DNA of 64,000 nucleotides from Bacillus sp. MM2020_1 (GTDB taxonomy: Bacteria > Bacillota > Bacilli > Bacillales > Cytobacillaceae), in assembly GCA_011250595.1 (NCBI GenBank), contig JAANMP010000004.1, positions 102,790 through 166,789 on the forward strand, written 5' to 3'. Positions 25,733 through 35,211 of this stretch are shown piece by piece. Position 1 is the first letter of the stretch. Each line of letters starts with the position of its first letter. Below the pieces are notes generated by a model. That model worked only from the letters and a program-made list of their open reading frames with translations. It was not told where the DNA came from and made no database searches. A program made the position numbers and the translations under genes.

Positions 25733-27139
25733 ATGGAGAAAAAGAAAGTTGTCATTATAGGTGGAGGAATCACAGGTTTAGCTACAGCTTACTACCTGCA
25801 AAAGGAAATCAAGGAGAAAGCTCTGCCAGTAGAAGTAAAGTTATTTGAAGCGAGTAACCGTTTTGGCGGTGTCATCAACACGGTGAAAAAGGACGGCTTT
25901 ATTATTGAAAAAGGACCGGATTCCATTTTGGCACGAAAAGCGAGTGCGCTCAAATTAATTAAAGAAGTGGGTCTTGAAGACAAGGTAGTCGCCAATAGAG
26001 CCGGGAAATCCTATATTTATGCCAGAGGCAAGATCCACTCGATGCCAGAAGGAGCTTTTATGGGGATCCCAACCCAGGTTACACCGTTTGCGCTTTCCGG
26101 ACTCTTTTCTCCACTCGGTAAACTACGGGCGGCTGGTGATTTTATTTTACCAAAAGGAAAAGAAAAGGCAGATCAATCGCTAGGTGAGTTTTTCAGAAGA
26201 AGACTTGGCGATGAAATAGTAGATAACTTAATCGACCCTTTATTGTCTGGGATTTATGCAGGCGACATCGACCACCTAAGCTTAATGTCATTGTTTCCGA
26301 TGTTTTATCACATGGAGCAAAAACATCGAAGCCTTGTGCTCGGCTTGAAGAAAACCATGCCAACCCCACCTAAATCGGCAAAAAAAAAACCTTCGAAAAA
26401 AGGAATGTTTATCTCCTTATCCACTGGTTTGGAATCGTTAATCGAAGAAGTCGTTAAGAGGTTGGACGAAGGAACTGTCAGCAAAGGAACACCGGTTGAA
26501 AAAATAGTGAAGGAACAAAACCACTATACGATTACCCTAGCCAATGGAGCAGTTGAACAGGCGGACAGTGTAGTCATCGCGGCGGAACATTTTCATGCCC
26601 AGAAAATGCTTTCTGAGTATCCGTTCATGAAAAAATTCGAAGATATGCCTTCTTTTTCTGTAGCCAACGTTGCGATGGCATTTCCAAAGTCGGCAATTAA
26701 ACAAGATATCGAGGGAACAGGCTTTTTAGTATCAAGAAACAGTGACTTTAGAATTACTGCCTGCACATGGACGCATAAAAAATGGCCGGGGACGACTCCA
26801 AAGGACATGGCATTATTACGCAGTTATGTTGGTAAGCCAAATGATCAAGCGGCCGTTGATTTATCTGATGAAGAAATTATTAACATTGCATTACGGGATT
26901 TAAATAAAACGATGAACATAACCGAAAAGCCGCTGTTTCATGTGGTTACACGATGGAAAAAGGCGATGCCACAATACAATGTCGGTCATATTGAACGGAT
27001 GAAAAGCGTCAAGGAATCACTTGCTAAGGAGCTGCCAGGAGTATTTTTAGCCGGAGGTTCCTATGAAGGTGTGGGTATCCCGGACTGCATTGACCAAGGG
27101 GAAGCTGCAGTAAAGAAGGTATTGGCGTTTTTGGAGTAG
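25733..27139 (+). CDS. hemY: Protoporphyrinogen/coproporphyrinogen oxidase (HemY/CgoX type)
   Basis: FAD-dependent oxidase of heme synthesis; in Gram-positive bacteria it oxidises coproporphyrinogen III. 468 residues. The FAD motif VVIIGGGITGLATAYYL is at residues 6-22, then EASNRFGGVINTVKKDGFIIEKGPDSIL, YAGDIDHLSLMSLFP in the substrate domain, and the C-terminal LAGGSYEGVGIPDCIDQGEAA that closes over FAD. Residues 215-225 are unusually Lys-rich (KSAKKKPSKK). It is separated from hemE/hemH, which usually accompany it in Bacillus, so it may be a second copy. Confidence 0.93.
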   Translation: MEKKKVVIIGGGITGLATAYYLQKEIKEKALPVEVKLFEASNRFGGVINTVKKDGFIIEKGPDSILARKASALKLIKEVGLEDKVVANRAGKSYIYARGKIHSMPEGAFMGIPTQVTPFALSGLFSPLGKLRAAGDFILPKGKEKADQSLGEFFRRRLGDEIVDNLIDPLLSGIYAGDIDHLSLMSLFPMFYHMEQKHRSLVLGLKKTMPTPPKSAKKKPSKKGMFISLSTGLESLIEEVVKRLDEGTVSKGTPVEKIVKEQNHYTITLANGAVEQADSVVIAAEHFHAQKMLSEYPFMKKFEDMPSFSVANVAMAFPKSAIKQDIEGTGFLVSRNSDFRITACTWTHKKWPGTTPKDMALLRSYVGKPNDQAAVDLSDEEIINIALRDLNKTMNITEKPLFHVVTRWKKAMPQYNVGHIERMKSVKESLAKELPGVFLAGGSYEGVGIPDCIDQGEAAVKKVLAFLE

Positions 27140-27149
27140 TATAAACGTT

Positions 27150-27184
27150 AGAGTAGGGATTCGAGATTCCTACTCTATTTTTTT
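27150..27184 (+). terminator. Terminator of hemY
   Basis: AGAGTAGGGAT pairs with ATTCCTACTCT, followed by ATTTTTTT. Confidence 0.88.
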
Positions 27185-27308
27185 ACGGAGGAATTCAATC
27201 TTTTTCCTAATAAAATGGTTGGAAGTTATAATAGTAATATAAATATTCTTCAAGGCATGACATGAGAAAGAGCTTACTACATTAAATTGTCAAAGGGCGG
27301 AGAACAAA

Positions 27309-28280
27309 TTGAAACCGAAAATTTATATTACAAGAATGCTTCCTAATGAAATTATGGATAAACTTTCCGGGGAATTTTATGTGAGAATGTGGGAAGAGGA
27401 AGATATCCCGGTTCCGAAGGATGTATTATTAAAAGAAATAGAAGATGTAGACGGCCTCATCTGTCTTTTTACAGAATCGATTGATGAAGAGGTTATTAAG
27501 AAGGCGCAAAATTTAAAGGTGATTAGTAATGTAGCAGTGGGCTATAATAATATCGATATTGAAGCGGCAGCAAAGAGAGGGATTATTGTTACCAACACGC
27601 CTGGTGTTCTAACTGAAACGACGGCTGATTTAACATTTGCTCTTTTAATGGCAACTGCAAGAAGAGTTGTGGAAGCTTCAGATTACTTGCGTCGTGGAGA
27701 ATGGGGTTCTTGGTCCATGATGCAGCTAACTGGACAGGATATTTATGGTGCAACCATGGGGATTATTGGATTAGGAAGAATTGGCGAAGCACTGGTCAAG
27801 CGGGCGAAGGGCTTTGATATGAAGGTTCTTTATCATAATCGGACACGAAAACTCGAGAAAGAACAAGAACTGGGAATCCACTATGTTGAGCTAAAGGATT
27901 TGCTAGAGCAATCGGATTATGTTTGCTTGCTTCTTCCGTATAGTCCAGAGGTACATCACTTAATTGGTAAAGAAGAGTTATCCCTTATGAAAAACGATGC
28001 TATTCTTATTAACTCGGGTCGAGGAGGGCTTGTTGATGAGGATGCTTTATTTCATGCATTGAAGAATGGTGAGATTTGGGCGGCAGGTTTAGATGTATTT
28101 GAACAAGAACCGGTGCCCGTTGATCATCCATTACTCACCCTGCCAAATGTTGTAACCTTTCCTCATATTGGTAGTGCTAGTGTTAAAACAAGAATGCGAA
28201 TGGCTCATCTAGCGGCTGATAACATGATAAATGTGTTAAAGGGGAATGAACCAATTACTCCAGTTTTCTTAGTAAAATAA
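27309..28280 (+). CDS. D-2-hydroxyacid dehydrogenase (glyoxylate/hydroxypyruvate reductase type)
   Basis: NAD(P)-dependent, 323 residues, close to GyaR/YvcT-type enzymes. The cofactor motif GIIGLGRIGEALVKRAKGF is at about 152-170. Catalytic residues sit in LINSGRGGLVDEDAL (Arg region), DVFEQEPVPVDHPLL (Glu) and FPHIGSAS (His). Starts at TTG 27309 with GGGCGGAG upstream. Reduces glyoxylate, hydroxypyruvate or 2-ketogluconate; the last would link it to gluconate metabolism. Confidence 0.92.
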   Translation: MKPKIYITRMLPNEIMDKLSGEFYVRMWEEEDIPVPKDVLLKEIEDVDGLICLFTESIDEEVIKKAQNLKVISNVAVGYNNIDIEAAAKRGIIVTNTPGVLTETTADLTFALLMATARRVVEASDYLRRGEWGSWSMMQLTGQDIYGATMGIIGLGRIGEALVKRAKGFDMKVLYHNRTRKLEKEQELGIHYVELKDLLEQSDYVCLLLPYSPEVHHLIGKEELSLMKNDAILINSGRGGLVDEDALFHALKNGEIWAAGLDVFEQEPVPVDHPLLTLPNVVTFPHIGSASVKTRMRMAHLAADNMINVLKGNEPITPVFLVK

Positions 28281-28335
28281 TAATTATGACATAGTTAAAT
28301 ATCATAAATAATATTAGATTAAATTAGGAATAGAC

Positions 28336-28363
28336 AAAGCCAACTAAACGATTAGTTGGCTTT
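28336..28363. terminator. Terminator after the hydroxyacid dehydrogenase gene
   Basis: Perfect 12-bp stem AAAGCCAACTAA / TTAGTTGGCTTT. Its right arm also supplies the stop codon of the glpX remnant on the minus strand. Confidence 0.8.
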
Positions 28364-28687
28364 GATTATGAAGAGGGACAAGTACTGTTCGATACTCACA
28401 ATTGCTAACGAGTGAGTTAGGGTTGCACTTTTTTCTTGGTTTTGCTGGACGTCCTTTAAGAACATTCCATCTGTGATTCCTGTGGCGACAAAGAAGTAAT
28501 TGTCTGTTTTTACGATATCATCTAAAGTTAGTGGTGTTTTAGGATTAGCAATCCCCATTTTGATGCACCTTATATATTCTGTTTCGTTTTGAGGAACAAG
28601 TATAGCTTGAAAGTCCCCACCTAAACATTTCAATGCGGTAGCAGCAATGACACCTTCCGGAGCGCCCCCGGTTCCGTTCGATAGCAA
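28352..28687 (-). pseudogene. glpX remnant (class II fructose-1,6-bisphosphatase, C-terminal part only)
   Basis: Encodes NGTGGAPEGVIAATALKCLGG, then FFVATGITDGMFLKDV and ATLTHSL, the C-terminal third of GlpX-type bisphosphatases (GGAPEGV, ATGITDG, THSL signatures). The N-terminal two thirds with the metal-binding core are missing: homology stops abruptly at about 28680 where an unrelated plus-strand fragment begins. The last ~20 codons diverge and stop inside a terminator, so the 3' end also looks replaced. Not functional. Confidence 0.75.
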
Positions 28688-28797
28688 CCTTTGCCCGACC
28701 AGATGAAATTGACCTATTTATTACAGATGAGGATGTTTTAGAAGACATAAAAAATTACTTTACAGCGAAAAAAATCGAAACCGAAATAGCAGAATAA
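28681..28797 (+). pseudogene. C-terminal remnant of a DeoR-type regulator
   Basis: Open frame ending at TAA 28795 with no start, ATFARPDEIDLFITDEDVLEDI followed by a basic-acidic tail. The EIDLFITD pattern is the usual end of DeoR-family sugar-phosphate regulators. It abuts the broken glpX copy, so a deletion or rearrangement removed the 5' parts of both. Family assignment is tentative because only 38 codons remain. Confidence 0.5.
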
Positions 28798-28840
28798 TAA
28801 AAAGTTATTTAGTAATTATTCTGTGTAAGCGTCAACAACG

Positions 28841-28896
28841 AAGAGTGTCAGGCACCACACGTGGACATTTGTCCACGTGTGGTGCCTGACACTCTT
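28841..28896. terminator. 26-bp perfect inverted repeat containing two copies of the dispersed core
   Basis: Arms 28841-28866 and 28871-28896 are fully complementary with a 4-base loop. Each arm carries GTGTCAGGCACC or its complement plus CACACGTGGAC. T-rich sequence follows on the plus strand (CTCTTTTCTTTT), so it can terminate. Confidence 0.85.
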
Positions 28897-29239
28897 TTCT
28901 TTTGGTGCAAATGTGTACATTTTATGAAGGAAAATACTTGAAAAAAATACTTAAATTACATAGAAAAAATGAGGTTGAAGCATTGGTAGATATGGATTCT
29001 GAAAATTTAGAAGGTTAGAATGAGAGTAATTCCCAAATAAAAAATGATTGTTAAGAGAGCGAAAACAAATTAAACTTAAATAAGCTAATCATTATTGCAA
29101 AAGAGTAAATATCATTTTATTAAAAAAGCAAAGTCGCTTTGTTCAGCGGAGTTAGGTCTGGAGCTGGACAATAAAAAAGTTGTACTTCCTAGTTGGTACC
29201 TCAATGTAATCAACTTTTATTATATTAAAAAAGGGGGAA
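28897..29239. other. Gene-free region and leader before the glutamate symporter gene
   Basis: No ORF of interest. Contains a small hairpin CAAAG/CTTTG near 29130-29142 and a terminator-like hairpin at about 29175-29218, where AAAAGTTG pairs with CAACTTTT ahead of TATTATATT. The latter, immediately before the ribosome binding site, could be an attenuator. No T-box motif was found. Confidence 0.45.
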
Positions 29240-29245
29240 ATGCAA

Positions 29246-30493
29246 ATGAAGAAGATTAGTTTAGCATGGCAGATATTCATTGGTTTGGCACTCGGTATTA
29301 TTGTCGGGGCGGTTTTTTACGGTAATCCGCATGTGGCAACCTATCTCCAGCCAATTGGCGATATATTTATTCGCTTAATTAAAATGATCGTTGTTCCTAT
29401 CGTTATCTCCAGCCTGATTGTGGGTGTTGCAGGCGCTGGTGATATGAAGTCATTGGGGAAATTGGGCGGAAAAACGCTGCTCTATTTTGAAATCATTACC
29501 ACGATTGCGATTGTTGTCGGATTACTGGCAGCTAACGTGTTCCAACCAGGTGATGGCGTAGATAAATCGAAACTTACCAAAACAGATATAAACAGTTATG
29601 TTGAGACAGCACAACATACAGAGTCCCATTCTATGATTGACACGGTTGTGAATATTGTTCCTACCAATATCATTCAGTCCTTGGCAAACGGGGAAATGCT
29701 TCCGATTATTTTCTTTTCCGTTATGTTTGGACTTGGATTGGCGGCGATTGGAGAGAAAGGGATACCAATAATCAATTTCTTCAGGGGAACGGCCGATGCG
29801 ATGTTCTATGTCACAAATCAAATCATGAAACTAGCGCCATTCGGTGTGTTTGCGTTAATTGGTGTGACGGTTTCGAAGTTTGGCATCACTTCATTAATTC
29901 CACTAGGAAAACTAGTCCTTGTTGTATACGGATCAATGTTTTTCTTCATTCTAGTTGTCCTAGGATTAGTAGCAAAAATTGTAGGATTTAACATTATTAA
30001 TCTTATTAAATATTTAAAAGATGAATTAATATTAGGTTACACGACAGCAAGTTCTGAAACGGTTCTTCCAAAAATCATGGAAAAAATGGAGAAACTGGGC
30101 TGTCCGAAGTCGATTACATCCTTCGTTATTCCAACTGGATATTCCTTTAATCTGGATGGTTCGACGCTTTACCAAGCAATTGCTGCGTTGTTTATTGCGC
30201 AAATGTACGGTATTCATATGAGTATCGGGCATCAAATCACATTAGTTCTTGTACTGATGTTAACTTCTAAAGGAATCGCCGGTGTACCGGGTGTATCGTT
30301 TGTTGTATTGCTTGCTACATTAGGAAGCGTGGGAATCCCTGTAGAGGGACTAGCGTTTATCGCTGGTATTGACCGGATTCTTGATATGGCACGTACTTGT
30401 GTAAACATTGTCGGAAACTCGTTGGCTGCCATTGTTATTACCAAATGGGAAGGCCATGAGCTTAAAGATTATCAGGAACAAAAGGCAGCTTAA
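29246..30493 (+). CDS. Glutamate/aspartate:cation symporter (DAACS family, GltP/GltT type)
   Basis: Integral membrane transporter of about 415 residues. Family motifs: FIRLIKMIVVPIVISSLIVGVA in helix 2-3, TTASSETVLPKIMEKMEKLG (the serine-rich reentrant loop), PTGYSFNLDGSTLYQAIAALF in helix 7, and AGIDRILDMARTCVNIVGNSLAAIV in helix 8 with the substrate-binding Arg and Asn. ATG 29246 is better spaced from AAAGGGGGA than ATG 29240. Closely similar to B. subtilis GltT. Monocistronic with its own terminator. Confidence 0.93.
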   Translation: MKKISLAWQIFIGLALGIIVGAVFYGNPHVATYLQPIGDIFIRLIKMIVVPIVISSLIVGVAGAGDMKSLGKLGGKTLLYFEIITTIAIVVGLLAANVFQPGDGVDKSKLTKTDINSYVETAQHTESHSMIDTVVNIVPTNIIQSLANGEMLPIIFFSVMFGLGLAAIGEKGIPIINFFRGTADAMFYVTNQIMKLAPFGVFALIGVTVSKFGITSLIPLGKLVLVVYGSMFFFILVVLGLVAKIVGFNIINLIKYLKDELILGYTTASSETVLPKIMEKMEKLGCPKSITSFVIPTGYSFNLDGSTLYQAIAALFIAQMYGIHMSIGHQITLVLVLMLTSKGIAGVPGVSFVVLLATLGSVGIPVEGLAFIAGIDRILDMARTCVNIVGNSLAAIVITKWEGHELKDYQEQKAA

Positions 30494-30505
30494 TAACCGG
30501 AAAAC

Positions 30506-30540
30506 AGGACATCTTCGAAATGGAGATGTCCTTTTCATTG
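30506..30540 (+). terminator. Terminator of the glutamate symporter gene
   Basis: AGGACATCT pairs with AGATGTCCT, followed by TTTCATTGTTTTT. Confidence 0.88.
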
Positions 30541-30640
30541 TTTTTCAACCTCTAAATGGCTGCAGCATCATCAACGCCAACCGACGTATATCTCTTTGTT
30601 TTTGAAAATAGCTACTAAAAATAATTTTCAAAAAACCCAC

Positions 30641-30669
30641 TTGACAGGTAGGAAAAGTCAGAATAAAAT
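30641..30669 (+). promoter_or_regulatory. Sigma-A promoter of the yezD-sulfate transport operon
   Basis: TTGACA, 17-base spacer, TAAAAT: a near-consensus promoter about 240 bases before yezD. Confidence 0.8.
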
Positions 30670-30721
30670 GTAAATAATTCAAAGAAAACAATTAATTTAA
30701 TATTAAGCCGATTGGAAAACC

Positions 30722-30762
30722 AAAGGCTTATACTCTTAGTCAGGGGTATAAGCCTTTTTTTT
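30722..30762 (+). terminator. Leader terminator (attenuator candidate) upstream of yezD
   Basis: AGGCTTATA pairs with TATAAGCCT and is followed by eight T residues, about 55-90 bases after the predicted promoter. A dyad TTGGAAAACCAA overlaps its 5' side at 30714-30725. It must be read through for the operon to be expressed; no known riboswitch consensus was recognised. Confidence 0.8.
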
Positions 30763-30780
30763 ATAGAAAGGGGACTAACC

Positions 30781-30858
30781 ATGAATTTTCCGATAAGTAA
30801 GTATAGTCCGTATTGTTGTATCCCTAAGTGTTGGAATATAAGTATTTTTTTACTATAA
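30781..30858 (+). CDS. Short Cys-containing ORF in the sulfate operon leader (possible leader peptide)
   Basis: 25 codons from ATG 30781 with GAAAGGGG seven bases upstream. The product contains a Cys pair and a third Cys (YCCIPKCW) within its centre and a hydrophobic end. A Cys-rich short peptide in front of a sulfur uptake operon suggests cysteine-dependent control by ribosome stalling, but this is inference. Confidence 0.45.
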   Translation: MNFPISKYSPYCCIPKCWNISIFLL

Positions 30859-30906
30859 AACCAAGTAATCTTATGTGATATTAGGGTATTAAGAGAGGAT
30901 GATAAT

Positions 30907-31083
30907 ATGGCAATCGTGGATCAAGCAAAAGCAAACTATATTCTATCGATACTTAAGGGTTTGGAGTATGGTTCTGTAGTCATTACTGTTCACGATGGCA
31001 CCATCACCCAAATTGATAGAACAGAGAAAACTAGATTTACACTAAAAAAGAGTACTTCTAAAGATAATGCTAAGAATAAGTAA
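30907..31083 (+). CDS. yezD: YezD family protein (DUF2292)
   Basis: 58 residues from ATG 30907, with AGAGAGGATG upstream. The pattern LKGLEYGSVVITVHDGTITQIDRTEKTRF is the DUF2292 signature, a small protein usually encoded at the start of sulfate or sulfur-assimilation operons in Bacillaceae. It precedes the sulfate-binding protein gene by 29 bases, so it is the first regular gene of this operon. Function unknown; a regulatory or chaperone role in sulfur metabolism is suggested by context. Confidence 0.85.
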   Translation: MAIVDQAKANYILSILKGLEYGSVVITVHDGTITQIDRTEKTRFTLKKSTSKDNAKNK

Positions 31084-31112
31084 TTTTTTTAAAAAAAAGG
31101 AGGAAATGACAA

Positions 31113-32183
31113 ATGAAATTAGCTTATAAATTTACAACGGTACTTATGCTCATCGCCCTTATTCTAGTTGGGTGCAGCAGTCAGTCTAGTAATCAAGTAA
31201 CTGAGAAAAAGGATGGGGGAACCAAACAAGAGGCAGCAAAAACGAAGGAACCTGTTCAATTATTAAATGTTTCCTATGACCCTACGCGGGAGCTTTATGA
31301 AGAGTTTAACGGAGAATTCGCTAAGTATTGGGAAAAGGAAAACGGCCAGAAGGTAACCATTCAACAGTCCCATGGCGGCTCAGGGAAACAAGGCAGGGCA
31401 GTTATTGATGGGCTAGAGGCAGATGTTGTGACGCTGGCATTAGCCTATGACATTGATGAGATTGCCAATCTTGGCGGCTTACTTTCGAAGGATTGGCAAA
31501 AGAACCTGAAGGATAACTCGACACCGTACACATCGACGATTGTATTTCTAGTTAAAAAGGGCAATCCAAAGGGTATTAAGGATTGGGACGATTTAACGAA
31601 AAAGGGCACTTCTGTTATTACCCCAAACCCGAAGACGTCTGGCGGGGCTAGATGGAATTACTTAGCAGCTTGGGCGTATGCAAAGGATAAATATAATGGT
31701 GATGAAACGAAAATTAAAAAGTTTATGAGCCGACTTTATAAAAATGTGGAAGTTCTAGACTCAGGCGCACGCGGGGCAACCACTACGTTTGTGGAACGGG
31801 GCATTGGTGATGTCTTGATCGCTTGGGAGAACGAGGCCTTCTTGACCCTTAATGAATTAGGCAAAGATAAGTTTGAGATTGTTGTACCATCCATTAGTAT
31901 TCTTGCCGAACCACCGGTTGCCGTTGTGGATAAGAACGTTGATAAAAAGGGAACCAGAGAGGTAGCAGAGGCCTATCTGAACTATTTATACAGTGATGTA
32001 GGTCAGGAGATTATCGCAAAAAATTACTATCGTCCGCGGAATCAAGCGATTCTTGATAAGTATGCAGATGTCTTTCCAAAAATTAATCTAGTGACAATTG
32101 ACAAAGACTTTGGCGGATGGAAAAAAGCACAAGAGACGCACTTTAATGATGGCGGAACGTTTGATCAGATATACCAGCCTTAA
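31113..32183 (+). CDS. Sulfate ABC transporter substrate-binding lipoprotein
   Basis: 356 residues. Lipoprotein signal peptide with lipobox LVGC (Cys21), then a charged linker and a periplasmic-type binding fold. Sulfate/thiosulfate-binding features are [59 protein letters not shown] and [14 protein letters not shown]. Binds sulfate or thiosulfate outside the membrane and delivers it to CysT/CysW. AAAGGAGG ribosome binding site. Heads the transporter genes. Confidence 0.95.
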   Translation: MKLAYKFTTVLMLIALILVGCSSQSSNQVTEKKDGGTKQEAAKTKEPVQLLNVSYDPTRELYEEFNGEFAKYWEKENGQKVTIQQSHGGSGKQGRAVIDGLEADVVTLALAYDIDEIANLGGLLSKDWQKNLKDNSTPYTSTIVFLVKKGNPKGIKDWDDLTKKGTSVITPNPKTSGGARWNYLAAWAYAKDKYNGDETKIKKFMSRLYKNVEVLDSGARGATTTFVERGIGDVLIAWENEAFLTLNELGKDKFEIVVPSISILAEPPVAVVDKNVDKKGTREVAEAYLNYLYSDVGQEIIAKNYYRPRNQAILDKYADVFPKINLVTIDKDFGGWKKAQETHFNDGGTFDQIYQP

Positions 32184-32269
32184 TAAGCTGAAATGTTAGT
32201 AACGGGTGTCCTGAACTGTAAGGAATTTGGGATGCCCTCCATGTATCTTATCCGGAAGGGGTCAACCTC

Positions 32270-33103
32270 ATGGCTCGTTTAGCAAGTTTGAAAATGAAAA
32301 GAAATAGTGTGCTGCCGGGCTTCGGTCTTTCGCTAGGGTTTACGATGTTTTATATTAGCCTCCTTGTCATTCTTCCGTTATCGATGATTTTTATTAATTC
32401 GGTAACTGTTGAGTGGTCGAAAATCTGGGGGACGATCTCTGACCCAAGGGTGGTTGCCTCCTATAAACTGAGTTTTGGTGCCGCCTTTTTAGCAGGCTCT
32501 ATTAATGTGACTTTTGGTGTACTCATTGCATGGGTGCTGGTACGTTATCCGTTTCCCGGCAGACGAATCATTGATGGGTTGGTTGATTTGCCGTTTGCCT
32601 TACCAACAGCGATTGCCGGGATTGCTTTAACTACTTTGTATACGGAAAATGGCTGGGTTGGGCAGTTTTTAAGCTTTAAGGTGGCGTTTACTCCGCTTGG
32701 GATTACACTAGCCTTAACATTTATCGGTCTGCCCTTTGTAGTCCGCACCGTGCAGCCCGTTTTGCAAAGCTTGGAAAAAGAAATGGAAGAGGCTTCTGCT
32801 AGCTTGGGGGCGAACCGTTTACAAACATTTATAAGAGTTATTTTTCCTGAATTATTACCGGCTGCACTTACTGGTTTCGCGCTTGCCTTTGCTCGTGCGC
32901 TTGGGGAATATGGGTCGGTAGTCTTTATTGCTGGAAATATGCCGATGAAGACAGAAATTACCCCGCTGCTAATCATGACTAAGTTAGAACAATATGATTA
33001 CGCAGGTGCAACAGCTATTGCCGCGGTCATGCTGATTTTTTCCTTCACGATCCTGCTTATTATTAATCTCTTGCAATGGTGGACAAATCGGAAATTTATT
33101 TAG
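32270..33103 (+). CDS. cysT: Sulfate ABC transporter permease CysT
   Basis: 277 residues, six predicted helices, with the permease EAA loop EEASASLGANRLQTFIRVIFPELLPA that contacts the ATPase. The N-terminal PGFGLSLGFTMFYISLLVILPLSMIF and DLPFALPTAIAGIALTTLY are typical of CysT. ATG 32270 has AAGGGG upstream. 86 bases after the binding protein gene, 37 bases before cysW. Confidence 0.94.
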   Translation: MARLASLKMKRNSVLPGFGLSLGFTMFYISLLVILPLSMIFINSVTVEWSKIWGTISDPRVVASYKLSFGAAFLAGSINVTFGVLIAWVLVRYPFPGRRIIDGLVDLPFALPTAIAGIALTTLYTENGWVGQFLSFKVAFTPLGITLALTFIGLPFVVRTVQPVLQSLEKEMEEASASLGANRLQTFIRVIFPELLPAALTGFALAFARALGEYGSVVFIAGNMPMKTEITPLLIMTKLEQYDYAGATAIAAVMLIFSFTILLIINLLQWWTNRKFI

Positions 33104-33140
33104 TTTTTAATTCAACTATTTGGTTCAGAAGGAGGTACAT

Positions 33141-34028
33141 ATGGCCGGAAATGTTCCATTGCAATTTACAAATCCACCACTTCAGACGACAGCCAGCAAT
33201 TCTGAGCCGCGACTGGTGCGCTGGGTACTAATCACACTCGCTCTAGCGTTTCTTGGTTTGTTTTTGGTGTTACCCTTGGTTGCTATTTTTATAAAAGCGT
33301 TTGATAAGGGGATCGCCGTCTTTCTTGAAGCGATTAGCAATCCAGATGCTTTATCTGCAATCAAGCTAACTTTAATCATTACCCTAATCACTGTACCACT
33401 CAATGCCATTTTTGGTATTGCTGCGGCCTGGGCCGTAACTAAGTTTAATTTTAAAGGAAAAAGTCTGTTGATTACGATTATTGATCTACCGTTTGCGATC
33501 TCGCCGGTTATCGCGGGATTGGTATTTGTCTTATTATTTAGTGCGCATGGATTATTTGGACAATGGTTAATCAATCATAATGTAAAAATTATCTTCGCTG
33601 TACCGGGAATTGCGCTGGCCACACTCTTAGTGACGCTGCCCTTTGTTGCCCGGGAACTAATCCCGTTAATGCAGACCCAGGGGACGGCTGATGAGGAAGC
33701 ATCCTTGACGTTAGGGGCGAGCGGTTGGAAGACCTTCCTTTTGGTGACCTTGCCGAATATTAAATGGGGATTATTATATGGAATTATTCTCTGTAGTGCT
33801 CGAGCGATTGGGGAATTTGGAGCCGTTTCGGTTGTGTCGGGACATATCCGGGGTATGACCAATACGATGCCGCTCCATATTGAAATTTTATACAATGAAT
33901 ATCAATTCTCCGCAGCCTTTGCGGTTGCTTCCTTAATGTCATTATTCGCCATCATCACTTTGGTTGTTAAAAATATCATTGAATGGAAAGCCAAAAAGTC
34001 ATTTGAACCTGAAGAAGGAGCACACTAA
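33141..34028 (+). CDS. cysW: Sulfate ABC transporter permease CysW
   Basis: About 295 residues, second permease half. Motifs: [31 protein letters not shown], and EAA loop [31 protein letters not shown] 33141 follows AAGGAGG by seven bases; the upstream TTG at 33120 has no site. One base separates its stop from the cysA ATG, indicating tight coupling. Confidence 0.94.
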   Translation: MAGNVPLQFTNPPLQTTASNSEPRLVRWVLITLALAFLGLFLVLPLVAIFIKAFDKGIAVFLEAISNPDALSAIKLTLIITLITVPLNAIFGIAAAWAVTKFNFKGKSLLITIIDLPFAISPVIAGLVFVLLFSAHGLFGQWLINHNVKIIFAVPGIALATLLVTLPFVARELIPLMQTQGTADEEASLTLGASGWKTFLLVTLPNIKWGLLYGIILCSARAIGEFGAVSVVSGHIRGMTNTMPLHIEILYNEYQFSAAFAVASLMSLFAIITLVVKNIIEWKAKKSFEPEEGAH

Positions 34029-34029
34029 A

Positions 34030-35100
34030 ATGAGCATTCAAATTCAAAATATCTCAAAAACATTTGGAAACTTCCAGGCCCTTGATGATATTAATTTCGA
34101 TATTCAAACAGGGGAGCTCATCGCGCTTCTTGGTCCGTCCGGTTCCGGGAAAACATCGCTGCTAAGAATCATCGCAGGCTTAGAAAAGGCTAATCAGGGA
34201 GCTATTCTGTTTGGGAAAGAAGATATCACACATATCAGCACAAAGGAACGGAAAGTAGGATTTGTGTTTCAGCATTATGCGTTATTCCGTCATATGACTG
34301 TTTTTGAAAATGTAGCGTATGGATTAAAAGTCCGACCAAGAAAAACGCGTCCTTCCAAAAATGAAATAAAAGAAAAGGTCATGGAATTACTGAGTCTAGT
34401 AAAACTAGAGTCCTTTGCTGATCGATACCCATCCCATTTGTCCGGGGGGCAGCGGCAGCGCGTGGCATTAGCAAGAGCACTAGCGGTTGAGCCAAAGGTT
34501 CTCTTGTTAGATGAACCGTTTGGCGCATTAGATGCCAAAGTTCGGAAAGATCTTCGCCGATGGCTAAGAAAGCTCCATGATGATTATGAGATAACGAGTA
34601 TTTTTGTGACACACGACCAGGAGGAGGCACTCGATGTTGCCGACCGAGTGGTTGTGATGAATGAAGGAAAGATTGAGCAAATCGGTACCCCGGAGGAAGT
34701 CTATGAAAACCCAAATAGTCCGTTTGTTTATCACTTTTTAGGAAATGTTAATTTGTTTAAGGGGCGACTTCATGGTGGGAAATTACGTCAGGGTGATTTT
34801 GTAGTCGATGCTCCTGAATTCTTGGGGGCAGATAATAAGGAGGCGGTAGGTTACGTTCGACCGCATGATATAAACATCGAAAGAAAAAGAAGTGTAGATT
34901 CCGTTTCTGCAAAAATTAATTATATTCATTTAGTCGGAGCCGCCGTACAGCTCGAACTGATTCGCAGAGACAATGACGAGTACCTAGAAGTAGAATTAAC
35001 CAAAGAACAATTTCGAAACCTTAAACTAAAAACAGGCGAAGAAGTGTTTGTAAAACCCAAACAACTAAAGGTCTTTATACCCGAGGATTACTCAATTTAA
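34030..35100 (+). CDS. cysA: Sulfate ABC transporter ATPase CysA
   Basis: 356 residues. Walker [10 protein letters not shown], signature [15 protein letters not shown], Walker [17 protein letters not shown] and switch His in [12 protein letters not shown]. The C-terminal third forms a TOBE-like domain ([12 protein letters not shown]). Energises the CysTW permease. ATG 34030 has GAAGGAG nine bases upstream and is the last gene of yezD - binding protein - cysT - cysW - cysA. Confidence 0.96.
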   Translation: MSIQIQNISKTFGNFQALDDINFDIQTGELIALLGPSGSGKTSLLRIIAGLEKANQGAILFGKEDITHISTKERKVGFVFQHYALFRHMTVFENVAYGLKVRPRKTRPSKNEIKEKVMELLSLVKLESFADRYPSHLSGGQRQRVALARALAVEPKVLLLDEPFGALDAKVRKDLRRWLRKLHDDYEITSIFVTHDQEEALDVADRVVVMNEGKIEQIGTPEEVYENPNSPFVYHFLGNVNLFKGRLHGGKLRQGDFVVDAPEFLGADNKEAVGYVRPHDINIERKRSVDSVSAKINYIHLVGAAVQLELIRRDNDEYLEVELTKEQFRNLKLKTGEEVFVKPKQLKVFIPEDYSI

Positions 35101-35102
35101 AA

Positions 35103-35126
35103 CCAAATGGTGCCTGACACCATTGG
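35103..35126. repeat. Dispersed core GGTGCCTGACACC as a small hairpin after cysA
   Basis: AATGGTG-CCTGA-CACCATT, stem 7 bp extended by CC/GG with one bulge, just after the cysA stop codon. Confidence 0.8.
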
Positions 35127-35137
35127 AAACCACACTT

Positions 35138-35168
35138 AAAAGACGAGCTTGATTTCAAGCTCGTCTTT
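35138..35168. terminator. Terminator between the convergent cysA and gnd genes
   Basis: AAAGACGAGCTTGA pairs with TCAAGCTCGTCTTT; usable in both directions. Confidence 0.88.
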
Positions 35169-35211
35169 CCTATTCTATTATTCAAACAATTGAAGATGGA
35201 ACCCTTAATCT

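Noticed and set aside
29101..29239. T-box leader before the glutamate symporter
   Set aside because: A terminator-like hairpin exists, but no AGGGTGGNACCGCG-type antiterminator motif was found.
30641..30762. S-box (SAM) riboswitch before the sulfate operon
   Set aside because: Only a terminator is present; the conserved S-box helices and the GAGGGACTGGCCC-type motif are missing.
32545..33895. Minus-strand ORFs opposite cysT and cysW
   Set aside because: Antisense to well supported permease genes; no domain pattern and no independent start sites.
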